DNA of 64,000 nucleotides from Paraburkholderia dioscoreae (GCF_902459535.1 NZ_LR699554.1:806001-870000); one strand, 5' to 3'. Shown: positions 8,302 to 17,103, counted from the first letter of the stretch. The notes: generated by a model from the sequence alone, not told the origin. Numbers and translations: made by a program.

Positions 8302-9078
8302 ATGCGTTTCACTGGAAAGACAGCGTTGGTGACTGGCGGGAATAGCGGCATTGGTTTCGTCACGGCAAAACTTCTGATCGCCGAAGGCGCGCGGGTGGTG
8401 ATCACGGGCCGCGACCGTGCGAAGCTCGACCAGGCGGTGACGGAGTTGGGCGAAAACGCGCTGGGCGTGCAGGCCAATCTCGACGACGAAGCGGCAATCG
8501 GCTCGCTGTTCGAACAGATCAAAGGCGCTTTCGGGTCGCTCGACATCGTCTTCGCCAACGCAGGCATCTCCGGGCCGACGCCGCTCGGCGGCACCTCGGC
8601 TGCCGCGTTCGAGGCGATTCTTCGCACCAACCTGACGGCGGTTTTTCTGACGGTTCAAGCGGCACTGCCGCTGATGAGCGCGGGCGGCGCGGTGGTGTTG
8701 AACGGCTCGGTGATGCGCGAACTCGGTTCGCCGGGGGCGGCGGCGTATTCCGCTAGCAAAGCCGGCATTACGGGCATGGCGAAGGTGTTCGCGTCGGAAC
8801 TCGTGCAGCGCGGCATTCGTGTGAATACGGTGATTCCCGGCGGCACGCGTACGCCGATCTGGACGCGTGGCGCGCGCGAAGGCGCGACGCTCGACGGAAC
8901 CGAACAGGCGTTTGCGCCGCGTATTCCCATGGCCCGCCTCGCAACGCCGGAAGAAGTCGCGGCAGCGGTGCTTTTCCTTGCGTCCGGCGACGCGTCGGGA
9001 ATGACGGGCGCCGAGATCGTCGTGGATGGCGGCACGATCGGCGCGCCGTGGGGTGCGCCGATTTTCCGCCAGGGTTGA
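8302..9078 (+). CDS. short-chain dehydrogenase/reductase
   Basis: A 258-residue classical SDR. The cofactor motif 'TGGNSGIG' is at residues 11-18, 'ANAG' follows, and the catalytic set is Ser in 'NGSVM', Tyr149 and Lys153 in 'YSASK'. The C-terminal 'GMTGAEIVVDGG' is usual for the family. It oxidises or reduces an unidentified small alcohol or carbonyl compound with NAD(P)(H) in the cytoplasm. AAGGAG ends seven bases before the ATG at 8302; an adjacent ATG at 8299 is possible. The divergent TetR gene and the palindrome between them suggest substrate-inducible control, as in many detoxification SDRs. Confidence 0.88.
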   Translation: MRFTGKTALVTGGNSGIGFVTAKLLIAEGARVVITGRDRAKLDQAVTELGENALGVQANLDDEAAIGSLFEQIKGAFGSLDIVFANAGISGPTPLGGTSAAAFEAILRTNLTAVFLTVQAALPLMSAGGAVVLNGSVMRELGSPGAAAYSASKAGITGMAKVFASELVQRGIRVNTVIPGGTRTPIWTRGAREGATLDGTEQAFAPRIPMARLATPEEVAAAVLFLASGDASGMTGAEIVVDGGTIGAPWGAPIFRQG

Positions 9079-9205
9079 AGCGGATTGAAGCCGGGTCCGC
9101 GGCGGGGCGCCGCGATCCGCCCGAAGGGCATTTTTAACCAAGACGGCCCCGCACGGGACTGGCTATGCTTAGGCATATTCAGTCAATTCCTGCGAGGACA
9201 TCAAG

Positions 9206-9919
9206 GTGCCGCATTATCTTTGCCATGAGCAGCCGGATCTGCTGGACTTCGAAACGGCCGTGATCGCCGCACGGCCGGGCGCGGTCGTGCTGGGCCGTTC
9301 CGCGTTGCATCCGGGCGGCGGCGGCCAGGTGTCGGACGCGGCCACGCTGACGCACGCGCACGGCGCGGTGCGTATCACCGGCGTCGCGGCGGAAGGCGAC
9401 GTGCTGTGGCATCTGCTCGACGAGCCGCTCGAACTGTCCGGCAATGTGCAGGTGGCTATCGACGCTGCGCGCCGCGCCACGGTCGCCCAGCTCCATACCG
9501 CTACGCATATTCTCAACGCGCTGGTGTATCAGCGCTTTGCCGGCGCGCTCGTGACCGGCGCGCAGATCAACGCCGACGGCACCGCGCGCATGGACTTCGA
9601 TCTGCCCGACGCGGATAATGACGCGCTGCGCCTGCTGGAAGAACCCGCCAACGAGGTGATCCGCAACGCGATGGAGGTGCGCGTCTACTACGTCAGCGCA
9701 GCCGAAGCGAAAGCCACGCAAGGTCTGATCCGCAGCCTCTCGGTCGCTCCGCCGCCGACGCCGGACGGCACGGTGCGCATCGTCGAAATCGGCGATCTGG
9801 ACCGGCAGGCGTGCGGCGGCACGCATCTTACCAATACCGCGCAGTCGCGGCCCATCCGCATCGCGAAGATCGAGAACAAGGGCCGTCGCAATCGCCGGGT
9901 CAGAATCGAGCTGGTTTGA
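9206..9919 (+). CDS. alanyl-tRNA editing protein (AlaX family)
   Basis: A 237-residue stand-alone editing domain related to the second half of AlaRS. It shows the zinc-binding 'HTATH' (HxxxH) near residue 97 and 'CGGTH' (CxxxH) near residue 197, plus the 'LHPGGGGQVSDAA' glycine-rich N-terminal block. Such proteins hydrolyse Ser-tRNA(Ala) or Gly-tRNA(Ala) in trans and protect translation fidelity. The start is GTG at 9206, with GAGG nine bases upstream. It is followed 21 bases later by an AraC-family gene on the same strand, a pairing with no obvious functional reason. The catalytic zinc ligands are all present. Confidence 0.9.
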   Translation: MPHYLCHEQPDLLDFETAVIAARPGAVVLGRSALHPGGGGQVSDAATLTHAHGAVRITGVAAEGDVLWHLLDEPLELSGNVQVAIDAARRATVAQLHTATHILNALVYQRFAGALVTGAQINADGTARMDFDLPDADNDALRLLEEPANEVIRNAMEVRVYYVSAAEAKATQGLIRSLSVAPPPTPDGTVRIVEIGDLDRQACGGTHLTNTAQSRPIRIAKIENKGRRNRRVRIELV

Positions 9920-9940
9920 AGGGCACACGGAGCGCGAACT

Positions 9941-10795
9941 ATGGAGACATCGGATAAATGCGAGCCGGAAGTGGTGTGCTGGCGCGACGGCGCGTTGGAC
10001 GGCGCGTGTCTCGCGAGCGCCCGTTACGGCAATCACAAGTTCGACCGGCATCTGCACGACGAACTCGTCATTGTCATGACGGAGGCCGGCGCGGGCCAAT
10101 GTCATACACGCGCCGGCAGCGAGATTGCCGGACCCGGCAGCGTGCTGGTTTTCGGGCCCGGCGAATACCATAGCGGTGAGGTCTGGGAAGGCCGCGAATG
10201 GATTTATCGCGCCATCTATCTGGACATGGAAGGTCTTGGCGCGCTCAGCGCGGTCTTCTCTCCCGACGCACGCGCCGACAAGCCGCTGCTGATTCCGCCG
10301 GGGCTCTACCAGGACCCGCACCTCGCGGGCCTGCTGGTCAAGGCGCATGCCAGCCTGGATGAACAGGGCTCCGTCTCGCTGATGGAGCGTCAGGCGAACT
10401 GGTGGGCCGCGATGGGCATGCTGGTCGGGCGCTATGGGCGTTCAGGCGAGGAGCCGGTCGAACCGCGGCGCGAGGCACGCAAGATGGAGCAGGTGCGCGA
10501 GTACGTCGCCGCCAATTACGAGCGGGATATCTCCGTCGACGAACTGGCGGAACTGGTCGGCCTGAGCCGCTATTACCTCACGCGCGCCTTCTGCAAGGCG
10601 TTCGGCTTGCCGCCGCACGCGTACGCGACGCAGGTGCGGTTGCTGGCGGCGAAGCGGATGCTCGCGGCGGGCCACAATGCGGCGACGGCCGCCGCGGCTG
10701 TGGGGTTCTACGATCAAAGCCATCTCAACCGCCTGTTCAAGCGCGCGTATGGCATTACGCCAGGCACGTATGCGGCGTTGAAGCCGGGGCATTAG
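9941..10795 (+). CDS. AraC family transcriptional regulator with cupin-like sensor domain
   Basis: A 284-residue regulator. Residues 1-165 resemble the AraC_binding cupin domain ('FDRHLHDELVIVMTEAGAG', 'GPGSVLVFGPGEYHSG'). Residues about 185-282 hold two helix-turn-helix units ('ISVDELAELVGLSRYYLTRAF' region and 'AAAAVGFYDQSHLNRLFKRA'), ending in the family motif 'YGITPGTYAA'. It probably activates a nearby or distant gene in response to a small ligand. It lies 21 bases downstream of alaX on the same strand and converges on the unknown gene ending at 10820. No target can be read from the sequence. Confidence 0.88.
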   Translation: METSDKCEPEVVCWRDGALDGACLASARYGNHKFDRHLHDELVIVMTEAGAGQCHTRAGSEIAGPGSVLVFGPGEYHSGEVWEGREWIYRAIYLDMEGLGALSAVFSPDARADKPLLIPPGLYQDPHLAGLLVKAHASLDEQGSVSLMERQANWWAAMGMLVGRYGRSGEEPVEPRREARKMEQVREYVAANYERDISVDELAELVGLSRYYLTRAFCKAFGLPPHAYATQVRLLAAKRMLAAGHNAATAAAAVGFYDQSHLNRLFKRAYGITPGTYAALKPGH

Positions 10796-10819
10796 GTGGC
10801 GCGAGGTTTGCCCCCACCA

Positions 10820-11269
10820 TCACGCTTCTAAAGGCACGTCTTCGATCAACGCCGCCTGGACCGCGCGAATCCGTCGGTCGACGAAATACCCGCCGCCTTC
10901 CACGTAACGCAGATAAAGCCGCCCGCACAACGAGCATTGCCACACGGCGCACCGGTTATACGGAAAGTATCTCGGTGCGATAGGCGCGTCCGCTGCCCAG
11001 TAAGTGGTCTTACCCGGCAGATACTCGCTGAACGTCGGCTCCGGATCGTCCTCCCGCAACAACGTGCCGATTTCCTCGAACTGCGTTTCATCGAGCGACA
11101 GAGGTTGCGATTGCCAGCCTTCCAGCGGTGTTTTCGTGCACGAGCAGGGCGCGGCGGCGCGCGTCTGCGCAGCGCGCGCGAGTTCGAGGAAAGTTGCCGT
11201 GTTCAGGTATTGCGCCATGAGGTCCGCGATCAGTTGTTCATCATCCGTTGCCGGTGCGGAACGACCCAT
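10820..11269 (-). CDS. conserved-looking hypothetical protein with CxC and CxxC motifs
   Basis: I do not recognise this 149-residue protein. It has no signal peptide. It contains 'PCSC' near residue 42 and 'WQCSLCGRLYLRYVEGGGYF' near residue 110, so four cysteines could form a zinc or iron site like a small rubredoxin-type knuckle. The ATG at 11269 lies inside the end of the LigK-like gene (40-base overlap). An alternative ATG at 11218 lies just after that gene's stop codon and would give 132 residues. It is the last gene of the minus-strand catabolic cluster, so a role tied to the aldolase, hydratase or a metalloenzyme of this pathway is possible but unproven. Confidence 0.6.
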   Translation of the reverse strand: MGRSAPATDDEQLIADLMAQYLNTATFLELARAAQTRAAAPCSCTKTPLEGWQSQPLSLDETQFEEIGTLLREDDPEPTFSEYLPGKTTYWAADAPIAPRYFPYNRCAVWQCSLCGRLYLRYVEGGGYFVDRRIRAVQAALIEDVPLEA

Positions 11270-11898
11270 GAGCGGTCGAACCTGCCGTCGGCAATCGACT
11301 TTAACGCCGCCGTTTCTTTCGCATGCTGGCGACGCGCGCCCGCGATCACCGCTTCCACGTCGGCCGGGGCGATGGCGAGCAGGCCGTCTTCGTCGCCGAC
11401 AATGATATCGCCAGGATGCACCACCGTGCCGCCGACCGTGACCGGCACGTTGATTTCCCCCGGTCCGTTCTTGTACGGGCCACGATGCGTCACACCGCGC
11501 GCGTACACTGGAAAATCGCGCTGGCGCAGCGCGCCGACATCGCGTATCGCGCCGTCGATCACGAGACCCTGCACGCCGAGACTTTCCGCGAAGCTGGCCA
11601 TGATCTCGCCCATCAGCGCCTGTGTGAGTTCGCCCGCGCCGTCGATCACGAGCACGTCGCCGGGCCGGCAAAAGTCGAACGCGCGATGAATCGCGAGGTT
11701 GTCGCCCGGCCGCGTGTGAACCGTGACGGCGGTGCCGGCCATCGCTCTTGGCTGATGATAGGGCCGCAAGCCCACCATGCCGCTCGCGCGCGCCATGTTG
11801 TCGCTCAGCAGCGAGACCGCGAGTTCACGCAATGCTTCGAGTGTGGCCGGGTTGGCCTGCGGCGCGGACTCGTATTCGCGCCATCCGATTGGATTCAT
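11230..11898 (-). CDS. RraA-family aldolase, probable 4-carboxy-4-hydroxy-2-oxoadipate aldolase (LigK/ProA type)
   Basis: A 222-residue RraA/HMG-CHA aldolase family protein. It has the family active-site block 'GLVIDGAIRDVGAL' with the Arg119-Asp120 pair, the glycine-rich 'GDVLVIDGAGE', and 'GPGEINVPVTVGGTVVHPGD'. In the protocatechuate 4,5-cleavage and gallate pathways this class splits 4-carboxy-4-hydroxy-2-oxoadipate into pyruvate and oxaloacetate and can decarboxylate oxaloacetate, using Mg2+ or Mn2+. The ATG at 11896-11898 overlaps the stop of the LigJ-type gene (ATGA), and LigJ makes exactly this substrate, which is the strongest argument for the specific function. AAGGGG lies seven bases upstream of the start. 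RraA family annotation alone would be ambiguous. Confidence 0.8.
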   Translation of the reverse strand: MNPIGWREYESAPQANPATLEALRELAVSLLSDNMARASGMVGLRPYHQPRAMAGTAVTVHTRPGDNLAIHRAFDFCRPGDVLVIDGAGELTQALMGEIMASFAESLGVQGLVIDGAIRDVGALRQRDFPVYARGVTHRGPYKNGPGEINVPVTVGGTVVHPGDIIVGDEDGLLAIAPADVEAVIAGARRQHAKETAALKSIADGRFDRSWVVPHRQRMMNN

Positions 11899-12944
11899 AC
11901 CGTTGCCCCTTGAGTTGCCGGTGTAGCGAGTTGTCGATCGATTTGCCGCGAGAGCCGCGCATACACGGCGCGCGCGTTGTCTTCGTAGATACGCTGGCGG
12001 TCCGCGTCGCTGAGCCATTCGATGGCGTCGATATAGCGGCGCGTGTCGTCGTAATAGTGGCCGGTCTCCGGATCGATGCCCTGCACCGCGCCGATGGTTT
12101 CCGACGCGAACAGGATGTTGCCGACCGGAATGACCTTGGCGAGCAGTTCGGTGCCGGGCTGGTGATAGACGCAGGTGTCGAAGAACACGTTGTTCAGCAG
12201 GTATTCGGTAAGCAACGGGCGCTTCATGTCCTGCGCGAGTCCACGATAGCGCCCCCAGTGGTACGGCACGGCGCCGCCGCCATGAGGAATGACGAAGCGC
12301 AGCGTGGGAAAGTCGGCGAACAGATCGCCCTGCAGCAACTGCATGAACGCCGACGTGTCGCCGTTGATGTAATGCGCGCCCGTCGCATGGAAATTCGGAT
12401 TGCACGACGAGGAGACGTGGATCATCGCCGGCACGTCGAGCTCCACCATCGCTTCATAGAGCGGATACCAGGAGCGGTCCGTGAGCGGCAAGCCGGACCA
12501 GTGGCCGCCCGACGGATCCGGATTCAGATTGCAGCCGATAAAACCGAGCTCTTCGACACAGCGCCGCAATTCGGCGATGCAGTTCGCAGGCGGCACGCCG
12601 GGCGCCTGCGGCAACTGGCACACGCCGACGAAGTTGCGCGGAAAAAGGCCGCACACGCGGTGCACGAGGTCGTTGCATTCGCTCGACCAGCGTGCGTTGG
12701 CTTCGGCGGTGGCAAGGTGATGGCCCATGCCGGCCGCGCGCGGCGAGAAAATCGTGAGGTCGGTCCCACGTTCGCGCTGAATCCGCAACTGGCCGGTTTC
12801 GATGCTCTCGCGAATCTCGTCGTCTCTAATGACAGGGCGGGGTGGTGGCGTGCCGCCGTCCCTGAGCGCGGCGATCTGCTGATCGCGCCAGGCTTCGTGC
12901 GCGGGTGGTGCGGTCGTGTAGTGACCGTGGCAATCGATGATCAT
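11895..12944 (-). CDS. ligJ: 4-oxalomesaconate hydratase, LigJ type (amidohydrolase superfamily)
   Basis: A 349-residue metal-dependent amidohydrolase_2 protein. It resembles LigJ of Sphingobium SYK-6, as I recall it, along its whole length: 'MIIDCHGHYT' with the metal-binding His6-x-His8 at the N-terminus, 'GFIGCNLNPDPSGGHW', 'PAMIHVSSSCNP', 'FVIPHGGGAVPYHWGR' and 'NNVFFDTCVYHQPG'. LigJ hydrates 4-oxalomesaconate to 4-carboxy-4-hydroxy-2-oxoadipate, the late step of gallate, 3-O-methylgallate and protocatechuate 4,5-degradation. I chose ATG 12944 (AGGA ten bases upstream) over an upstream TTG at 12953. It overlaps the LigK-like gene by four bases. This is unlike the PIG-L-type GalB hydratase of Pseudomonas. 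Confidence 0.88.
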   Translation of the reverse strand: MIIDCHGHYTTAPPAHEAWRDQQIAALRDGGTPPPRPVIRDDEIRESIETGQLRIQRERGTDLTIFSPRAAGMGHHLATAEANARWSSECNDLVHRVCGLFPRNFVGVCQLPQAPGVPPANCIAELRRCVEELGFIGCNLNPDPSGGHWSGLPLTDRSWYPLYEAMVELDVPAMIHVSSSCNPNFHATGAHYINGDTSAFMQLLQGDLFADFPTLRFVIPHGGGAVPYHWGRYRGLAQDMKRPLLTEYLLNNVFFDTCVYHQPGTELLAKVIPVGNILFASETIGAVQGIDPETGHYYDDTRRYIDAIEWLSDADRQRIYEDNARAVYARLSRQIDRQLATPATQGATV

Positions 12945-12971
12945 GGTGTGCAAATCCTGTAAGTTGCCGTT

Positions 12972-12994
12972 GCGCGTGCATGTGATGCACGCGC
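12972..12994 (-). other. intercistronic hairpin between MFS and ligJ
   Basis: Perfect 10-bp arms (GCGCGTGCAT at 12972-12981 and its complement at 12985-12994) with a 3-base loop. No T-run follows on either strand, so it is more likely an mRNA-processing or stabilising structure than a terminator. Confidence 0.4.
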
Positions 12995-13043
12995 GGATTC
13001 AGTCCGCTGTCGTTTCAACCTGTCTGTCCGGTCGCGCCGTTTC

Positions 13044-14366
13044 TCAGGCGCGCGGAGCGGCGTCGCCGGTGGCGAGGGAGCGCGCTTCGTCCTCCGCGGG
13101 CGTGACTCGCATGACCAGCGCGATGATCGTCGCGACGACCAGAAAGGCTGCGATCGTCAGCAAGGCCAGCTTGAAGTTGCCGGTGGCATTGCGCACGAGA
13201 CCGATGCTCCACGGGCCGACCAGGCCGCCGAATTGCGCGATGGTGTTGATCAGCGCGATCGTCGCGGCGCCTGCCGCGCCGGTTCTGAATGAGGACGCGA
13301 GGCTCCAGAACAGCGGATTGCCCGCATAGATGAACAAACCGGTCACGCACAGCAGCGCATAAGCGATCACGGGGTTCGGCGCGTACGCGCTGCCGGCAAT
13401 GGCCAGCGCGCTCATGCCGTACACGAATGCGAGGTGCTTCTTGCGATCGCCGGTGCGATCGGAACTGCGGCTGATCAGGAACGTGCCCAGCACGCCTAGC
13501 AAAGGCGGCGCGGCTGACAGAAAGCCGACTTCGAGATTGGTCAGGTGGCCGAGACTCTTGACGATCTGCGGCAGCCACAGAAAGAGGCCATAAATGCCGA
13601 CCAGCGCACAACCGAACAGGCAGGCAAGACTCCATACGCGGATGTCGCCCGCCACGCGCAGCAGCGGAAAATGCGCGTTACCGCCCACCGCTTCGCGCTC
13701 GGCGGCGAGCGTCGATTCGAGCCAGCGCTTTTCGTCGCCGGACAGCCAGTCGGCGTCGGCGGGACGCTCGGTCATGATGCGCAGCGTCAGCAGACCGAGC
13801 AGCATGGCCGGCACGCCTTCGAGGATGAACATCCATTGCCAGCCCTGCAAGCCGAGAATGCCGTTCGCGTAGGTCATCAACGCGGTGGAAATGGGACCGC
13901 CCAGCACTGCCGAAAACGAACCGGCAATGATATAGCCGCCCACCGCACGCGCGCGGTAGCGTACGGGAAACCATTTCGTCAGATAGACCGCGACGCCCGG
14001 CAGAAAACCCGCTTCCATGACGCCGAGCAGAAAGCGCAGCACGTAGAAGCTCGAATCGTTGAATACGAACGCCGTGACGGCGGCGACCGCGCCCCACGTG
14101 AGCAGTATGCGTGCGATCCAGCGGCGTGCGCCGACGCGATGCAACAACAGGTTGCTCGGCACTTCCAGTACCATGTAGCCGACAAAGAAGATGCTGCCCG
14201 CGAAGCCGAACACGGCCGGACTGAAACCGAGCTGTTTGTTCATGTCCAGCGCGGCGAAACCGATATTGATCCGGTCGAGATAGTTGAAGAACATCATCGC
14301 GAAGAGCAGGGGCATCAGGCGCCCGTAGACTTTTCGCATGGTTACGGCTTCGTTGATCGCGGTCAT
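13044..14366 (-). CDS. MFS transporter, anion:cation symporter (ACS) family
   Basis: A 440-residue, 12-helix transporter of the ACS/phthalate-permease type. The first helix carries 'FFNYLDRINIGFAALDMNKQLGFSP', typical of the tartrate/phthalate/4-hydroxyphenylacetate permease group. 'LLTWGAVAAVTAFV' and 'FLLGVMEAGFLPGVAVYL' follow as in that family. It most likely imports an aromatic or organic acid with protons. AGGAGA lies just before the ATG at 14366. It sits directly upstream of ligJ and downstream of two LysR genes on the same strand, so it is probably induced with the lower pathway. The exact substrate cannot be read. Confidence 0.86.
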   Translation of the reverse strand: MTAINEAVTMRKVYGRLMPLLFAMMFFNYLDRINIGFAALDMNKQLGFSPAVFGFAGSIFFVGYMVLEVPSNLLLHRVGARRWIARILLTWGAVAAVTAFVFNDSSFYVLRFLLGVMEAGFLPGVAVYLTKWFPVRYRARAVGGYIIAGSFSAVLGGPISTALMTYANGILGLQGWQWMFILEGVPAMLLGLLTLRIMTERPADADWLSGDEKRWLESTLAAEREAVGGNAHFPLLRVAGDIRVWSLACLFGCALVGIYGLFLWLPQIVKSLGHLTNLEVGFLSAAPPLLGVLGTFLISRSSDRTGDRKKHLAFVYGMSALAIAGSAYAPNPVIAYALLCVTGLFIYAGNPLFWSLASSFRTGAAGAATIALINTIAQFGGLVGPWSIGLVRNATGNFKLALLTIAAFLVVATIIALVMRVTPAEDEARSLATGDAAPRA

Positions 14367-14490
14367 CCTGTCTCCTACCTTGCTGCGACGGCCGTAGCCG
14401 TGGCCGCGTTCTAATCATGTGTGGGTCAATGATAAGAACGTGCGCGCAGGGAGTCCAAGACCGCTTGCTTATGCTTCTATAATTTTTTGC

Positions 14491-15390
14491 TTATAGTGTG
14501 GCGTTCGGCAGCGGCGCGGGGAGACAAGCCAGAAACGCCCGCAGATGAGGCGACGGGTCGTCGGTGCGGAAGGTGGCCGCGAGTGTGGAGCGATACGACG
14601 AGCCCGGTCCGGTGAGATGGCGGAAAGCCACGTCGGTGCGCCCGTGCCGCGCCACCGATTCGCCGATGAACGTCACGCCCAGGCCCGCGGCCACCAATGC
14701 AATCGCGGTCTGGATTTCATATGCTTCGTGCGCGACGACCGGGGTGATGCCCGCATCGCGGTAGAGCGACAGCACCGAGCGTTTGAACTGCGCGTTCTGA
14801 TGCTTCGGATAAAGAATCAACGGGGTATCGGCGAGATCGGCAATGCGCACCTTCTTGTGTGCGGCAAGCGGGTGGCCGGGTTCGAGCGCGGCCATGACGC
14901 ACTCGCTCAGCAGTGGATACGACGTGCAGCCTTCAACCGCCAGCGGTTGCCGGCCAATGCCGATGTGAATGCGCATGTCGCGCAGCGCGTCGGTCTGTTC
15001 TTCGGTCAGCATTTCGAAGAGCTTGAGCTCGACCTGCGGAAACGCCTCGTGAAACGCTTTGAGCGCCGGTGGCAGCACGCTGTACATCGACGAACGTGTG
15101 AAGCCGATGCTCAGCCAGCCACGCCGGCCAATGCCTATTTCCTGCGCGACGACCGTCATCTGCTCCAGCGTGCCGAGTATCTGGCGCGCCTCGCTGCACA
15201 GATAGTGGCCGGCCTCGGTGAGGCTCAGCGGGCGTCTTGCCCGATCGACCAGCTGCGTGCCTAGTCGCTCTTCGAGCGAACGGATCTGCTGGCTCAGCGC
15301 GGGCTGTGCGATATGCAGGCGCTCGGCGGCGCGGCTGAAATTGAGTTCCTCCGCGAGAATCACGAAACACTGCAGGGCCCTGAGGTTCAT
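14491..15390 (-). CDS. LysR family transcriptional regulator
   Basis: A 299-residue regulator with the standard N-terminal winged helix ('ELNFSRAAERLHIAQPALSQQIRSLEERLG', residues 15-44) and a periplasmic-binding-protein-like effector domain. The subgroup resembles CatR/BenM-like regulators of aromatic catabolism, with 'GRRGWLSIGFTRSSMYSVLP' as the start of the effector domain. It lies 20 bases after another LysR gene on the same strand and 124 bases upstream of the MFS-ligJ-ligK genes. A control role for that lower branch is likely. LysR genes usually face their targets, so the same-strand arrangement is somewhat unusual. Confidence 0.87.
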   Translation of the reverse strand: MNLRALQCFVILAEELNFSRAAERLHIAQPALSQQIRSLEERLGTQLVDRARRPLSLTEAGHYLCSEARQILGTLEQMTVVAQEIGIGRRGWLSIGFTRSSMYSVLPPALKAFHEAFPQVELKLFEMLTEEQTDALRDMRIHIGIGRQPLAVEGCTSYPLLSECVMAALEPGHPLAAHKKVRIADLADTPLILYPKHQNAQFKRSVLSLYRDAGITPVVAHEAYEIQTAIALVAAGLGVTFIGESVARHGRTDVAFRHLTGPGSSYRSTLAATFRTDDPSPHLRAFLACLPAPLPNATL

Positions 15391-15410
15391 ATGGGTTCTT
15401 TCGTCCGTGC

Positions 15411-16361
15411 CTATCGCAGTACGGGGCCGGCCGTTTCCGCGCTAACCGTGGGTTGATGGAACATGTCGTAGATCGCTTCGAGCAGCCAGGCAATGCCCGG
15501 GTCCGCCGAAAATTGCGAGTGCGAGTGAACCTGGATTTCAATGGGCGGCAGCGCGAACGGCAAAGGCAGAATGCGAAAGGCCTTATTGCGGTTGAAGCGC
15601 TGCGCGATACTTCGCGGGAAAATCACCGCGAGGTCGGTATGCTGAACGATCTCCGGCGCCACCACGAAATGCGGCAGGCGCAGCACGATATCACGGCGCA
15701 GATTGAGTTCCTCCAGCCACTGTTCGACCATCCGGTGGCCGGTTGCGTTGGTGCTCGCATAGACGTAACGCAGGTTCGCGAGATCCTCCTTGGTAGGCTT
15801 CTGCTTGCGCAGCGGGTGGCCGGCGCGCACCACGCAAACATGTTCGTCGACGAAGAGCGTCTTGCTCACGCAACCGGGATCGAGACCGGGCACATAGCCG
15901 AGCGCGAGATCGATCTCGCCGCTGCGCATGGCCGAGCTCACCGAGTCGACGGAGACATTCGCGATTTCCAGGCGAATGCCGCGTGCGTTGCGGTCGAGCA
16001 TTGAAAGAAGCGGCGGCAGGAAATAGAACTCCGACATATCCGACATGGACACACGAAACACGCGTTGTGCCGTGGCGGGGTCGAACCTCGCGATTTGCTG
16101 GACCGCGACATTGATGATGCTGAACGCCTGCGTAAGCGGCGCGTGCAGGCGCAACGCGGCGTCGGTGGGAACCATGCCGGTGGGCGTTCGCACGAAGAGC
16201 GGGTCGTCGAACAAGGCCCGCAGCCGGCGCAACGCATGGCTGACCGCAGGTTGCGTGAGTCCAAGACGCTCCCCGGCGGCGGTCAGGCTGCGCAGATCGG
16301 AGATGGCCAGAAACACACGCAGCAGGTTCAAGTCCGTAATGCCGGGGTGCGACTTGCTCAT
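15411..16361 (-). CDS. LysR family transcriptional regulator
   Basis: A 316-residue LysR protein of a different subgroup from its neighbour. 'DLNLLRVFLAISDLRSLTAAGERLGLTQPAVSHALRRLRALFDDPLFVRTPTGMVPT' is the NodD/LinR/PcpR-like N-terminal form with the 'DPLFVR' wing. The effector domain includes 'VSMSDMSEFYFLPPLL'. It lies 28 bases downstream of the EthD-like gene and 20 bases upstream of the second LysR gene, so it probably belongs to the monooxygenase transcription unit and may sense the initial substrate. Ligand and targets are unknown. Confidence 0.87.
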   Translation of the reverse strand: MSKSHPGITDLNLLRVFLAISDLRSLTAAGERLGLTQPAVSHALRRLRALFDDPLFVRTPTGMVPTDAALRLHAPLTQAFSIINVAVQQIARFDPATAQRVFRVSMSDMSEFYFLPPLLSMLDRNARGIRLEIANVSVDSVSSAMRSGEIDLALGYVPGLDPGCVSKTLFVDEHVCVVRAGHPLRKQKPTKEDLANLRYVYASTNATGHRMVEQWLEELNLRRDIVLRLPHFVVAPEIVQHTDLAVIFPRSIAQRFNRNKAFRILPLPFALPPIEIQVHSHSQFSADPGIAWLLEAIYDMFHQPTVSAETAGPVLR

Positions 16362-16389
16362 GAGGTTCGATCGCGGCGAGGGAGGGCGT

Positions 16390-17103
16390 TTATTTGGGTT
16401 TCAGATTACCGTAAATGCTACGCATAGGGAAATGCAGTGTCGCGCCGTTGTACGGCGGAAAGGCGATGAAGTCCTGCTTCATGCTGGCGCGAATGGGCGA
16501 CGCGAGCGCAGCGGCCAGCGCCGCAGGATCGTCGAAGACGACCTTGTTGCGTTGCATGGCCGTGGCGCGCCCGATGCGCAGACCTGACCGGTAATCGAGC
16601 CGCGTGTAGATTTCGAGCTCGCGAATGCCGGGCAATTGCGCCATCAGCGGGGAGTGATGCGCGAGGTAATGCGTGAGCCACGCGTTGAAGTCCTGCGCTT
16701 CGCCTTCATAGCTGACGAGGTACGTGCAGCGTTCGGCGCGGGTGCCAGGGCCGGCCGGATCCGGGGTGGCGAACGTCCTGACCGCCATGACCTGCTGCGT
16801 GAAGGTGAGACCGTTGTTCGACGAACCGTCTGCCAGGTCGTGCATCGCGTGCCCTGGTTGCAGCGTTTGTTCGAGCAGTTCGAGGTCGTCGAAATACCAT
16901 TGCAGCACGCAGCGGGGGCATGCGGAGGCGTCGGTCTTCGACAAAGGATCGCAGTCGTCCGCTTGCGCAGGCACGTGGATCGCAAAACGGCGCAATCCCT
17001 CAATGCCTTGCGATGCCGCTTCGAATCGCGACAGGTCGGTAGACCTCGCCTCACTCGCAGGCGCACCGTGGCCAATCAGAAAGAGGCAGACTTCCACGCT
17101 CAC
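16390..17103 (-). CDS. EthD-like (dimeric alpha-beta barrel) protein, apparently a two-domain fusion
   Basis: A 237-residue protein of uncertain function. The C-terminal half ('CTYLVSYEGEAQDFNAWLTH', 'YLAHHSPLMAQLPGIRELEI') resembles the EthD fold. The N-terminal half ('VCLFLIGHGAPASEARSTDL', 'IEGLRRFAIHVP') has a similar strand-helix pattern, so it may be a fused pair of half-barrels. The likely start is a GTG at 17101-17103 that overlaps the stop codon of the flavin reductase gene (GTGA), implying translational coupling. EthD-like proteins accompany ether-cleaving P450s, ring hydroxylases and lactone or quinone steps. Here it lies with a flavin monooxygenase and reductase, so handling of a reactive hydroxylated intermediate is plausible. 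This is inference. Confidence 0.65.
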   Translation of the reverse strand: MSVEVCLFLIGHGAPASEARSTDLSRFEAASQGIEGLRRFAIHVPAQADDCDPLSKTDASACPRCVLQWYFDDLELLEQTLQPGHAMHDLADGSSNNGLTFTQQVMAVRTFATPDPAGPGTRAERCTYLVSYEGEAQDFNAWLTHYLAHHSPLMAQLPGIRELEIYTRLDYRSGLRIGRATAMQRNKVVFDDPAALAAALASPIRASMKQDFIAFPPYNGATLHFPMRSIYGNLKPK

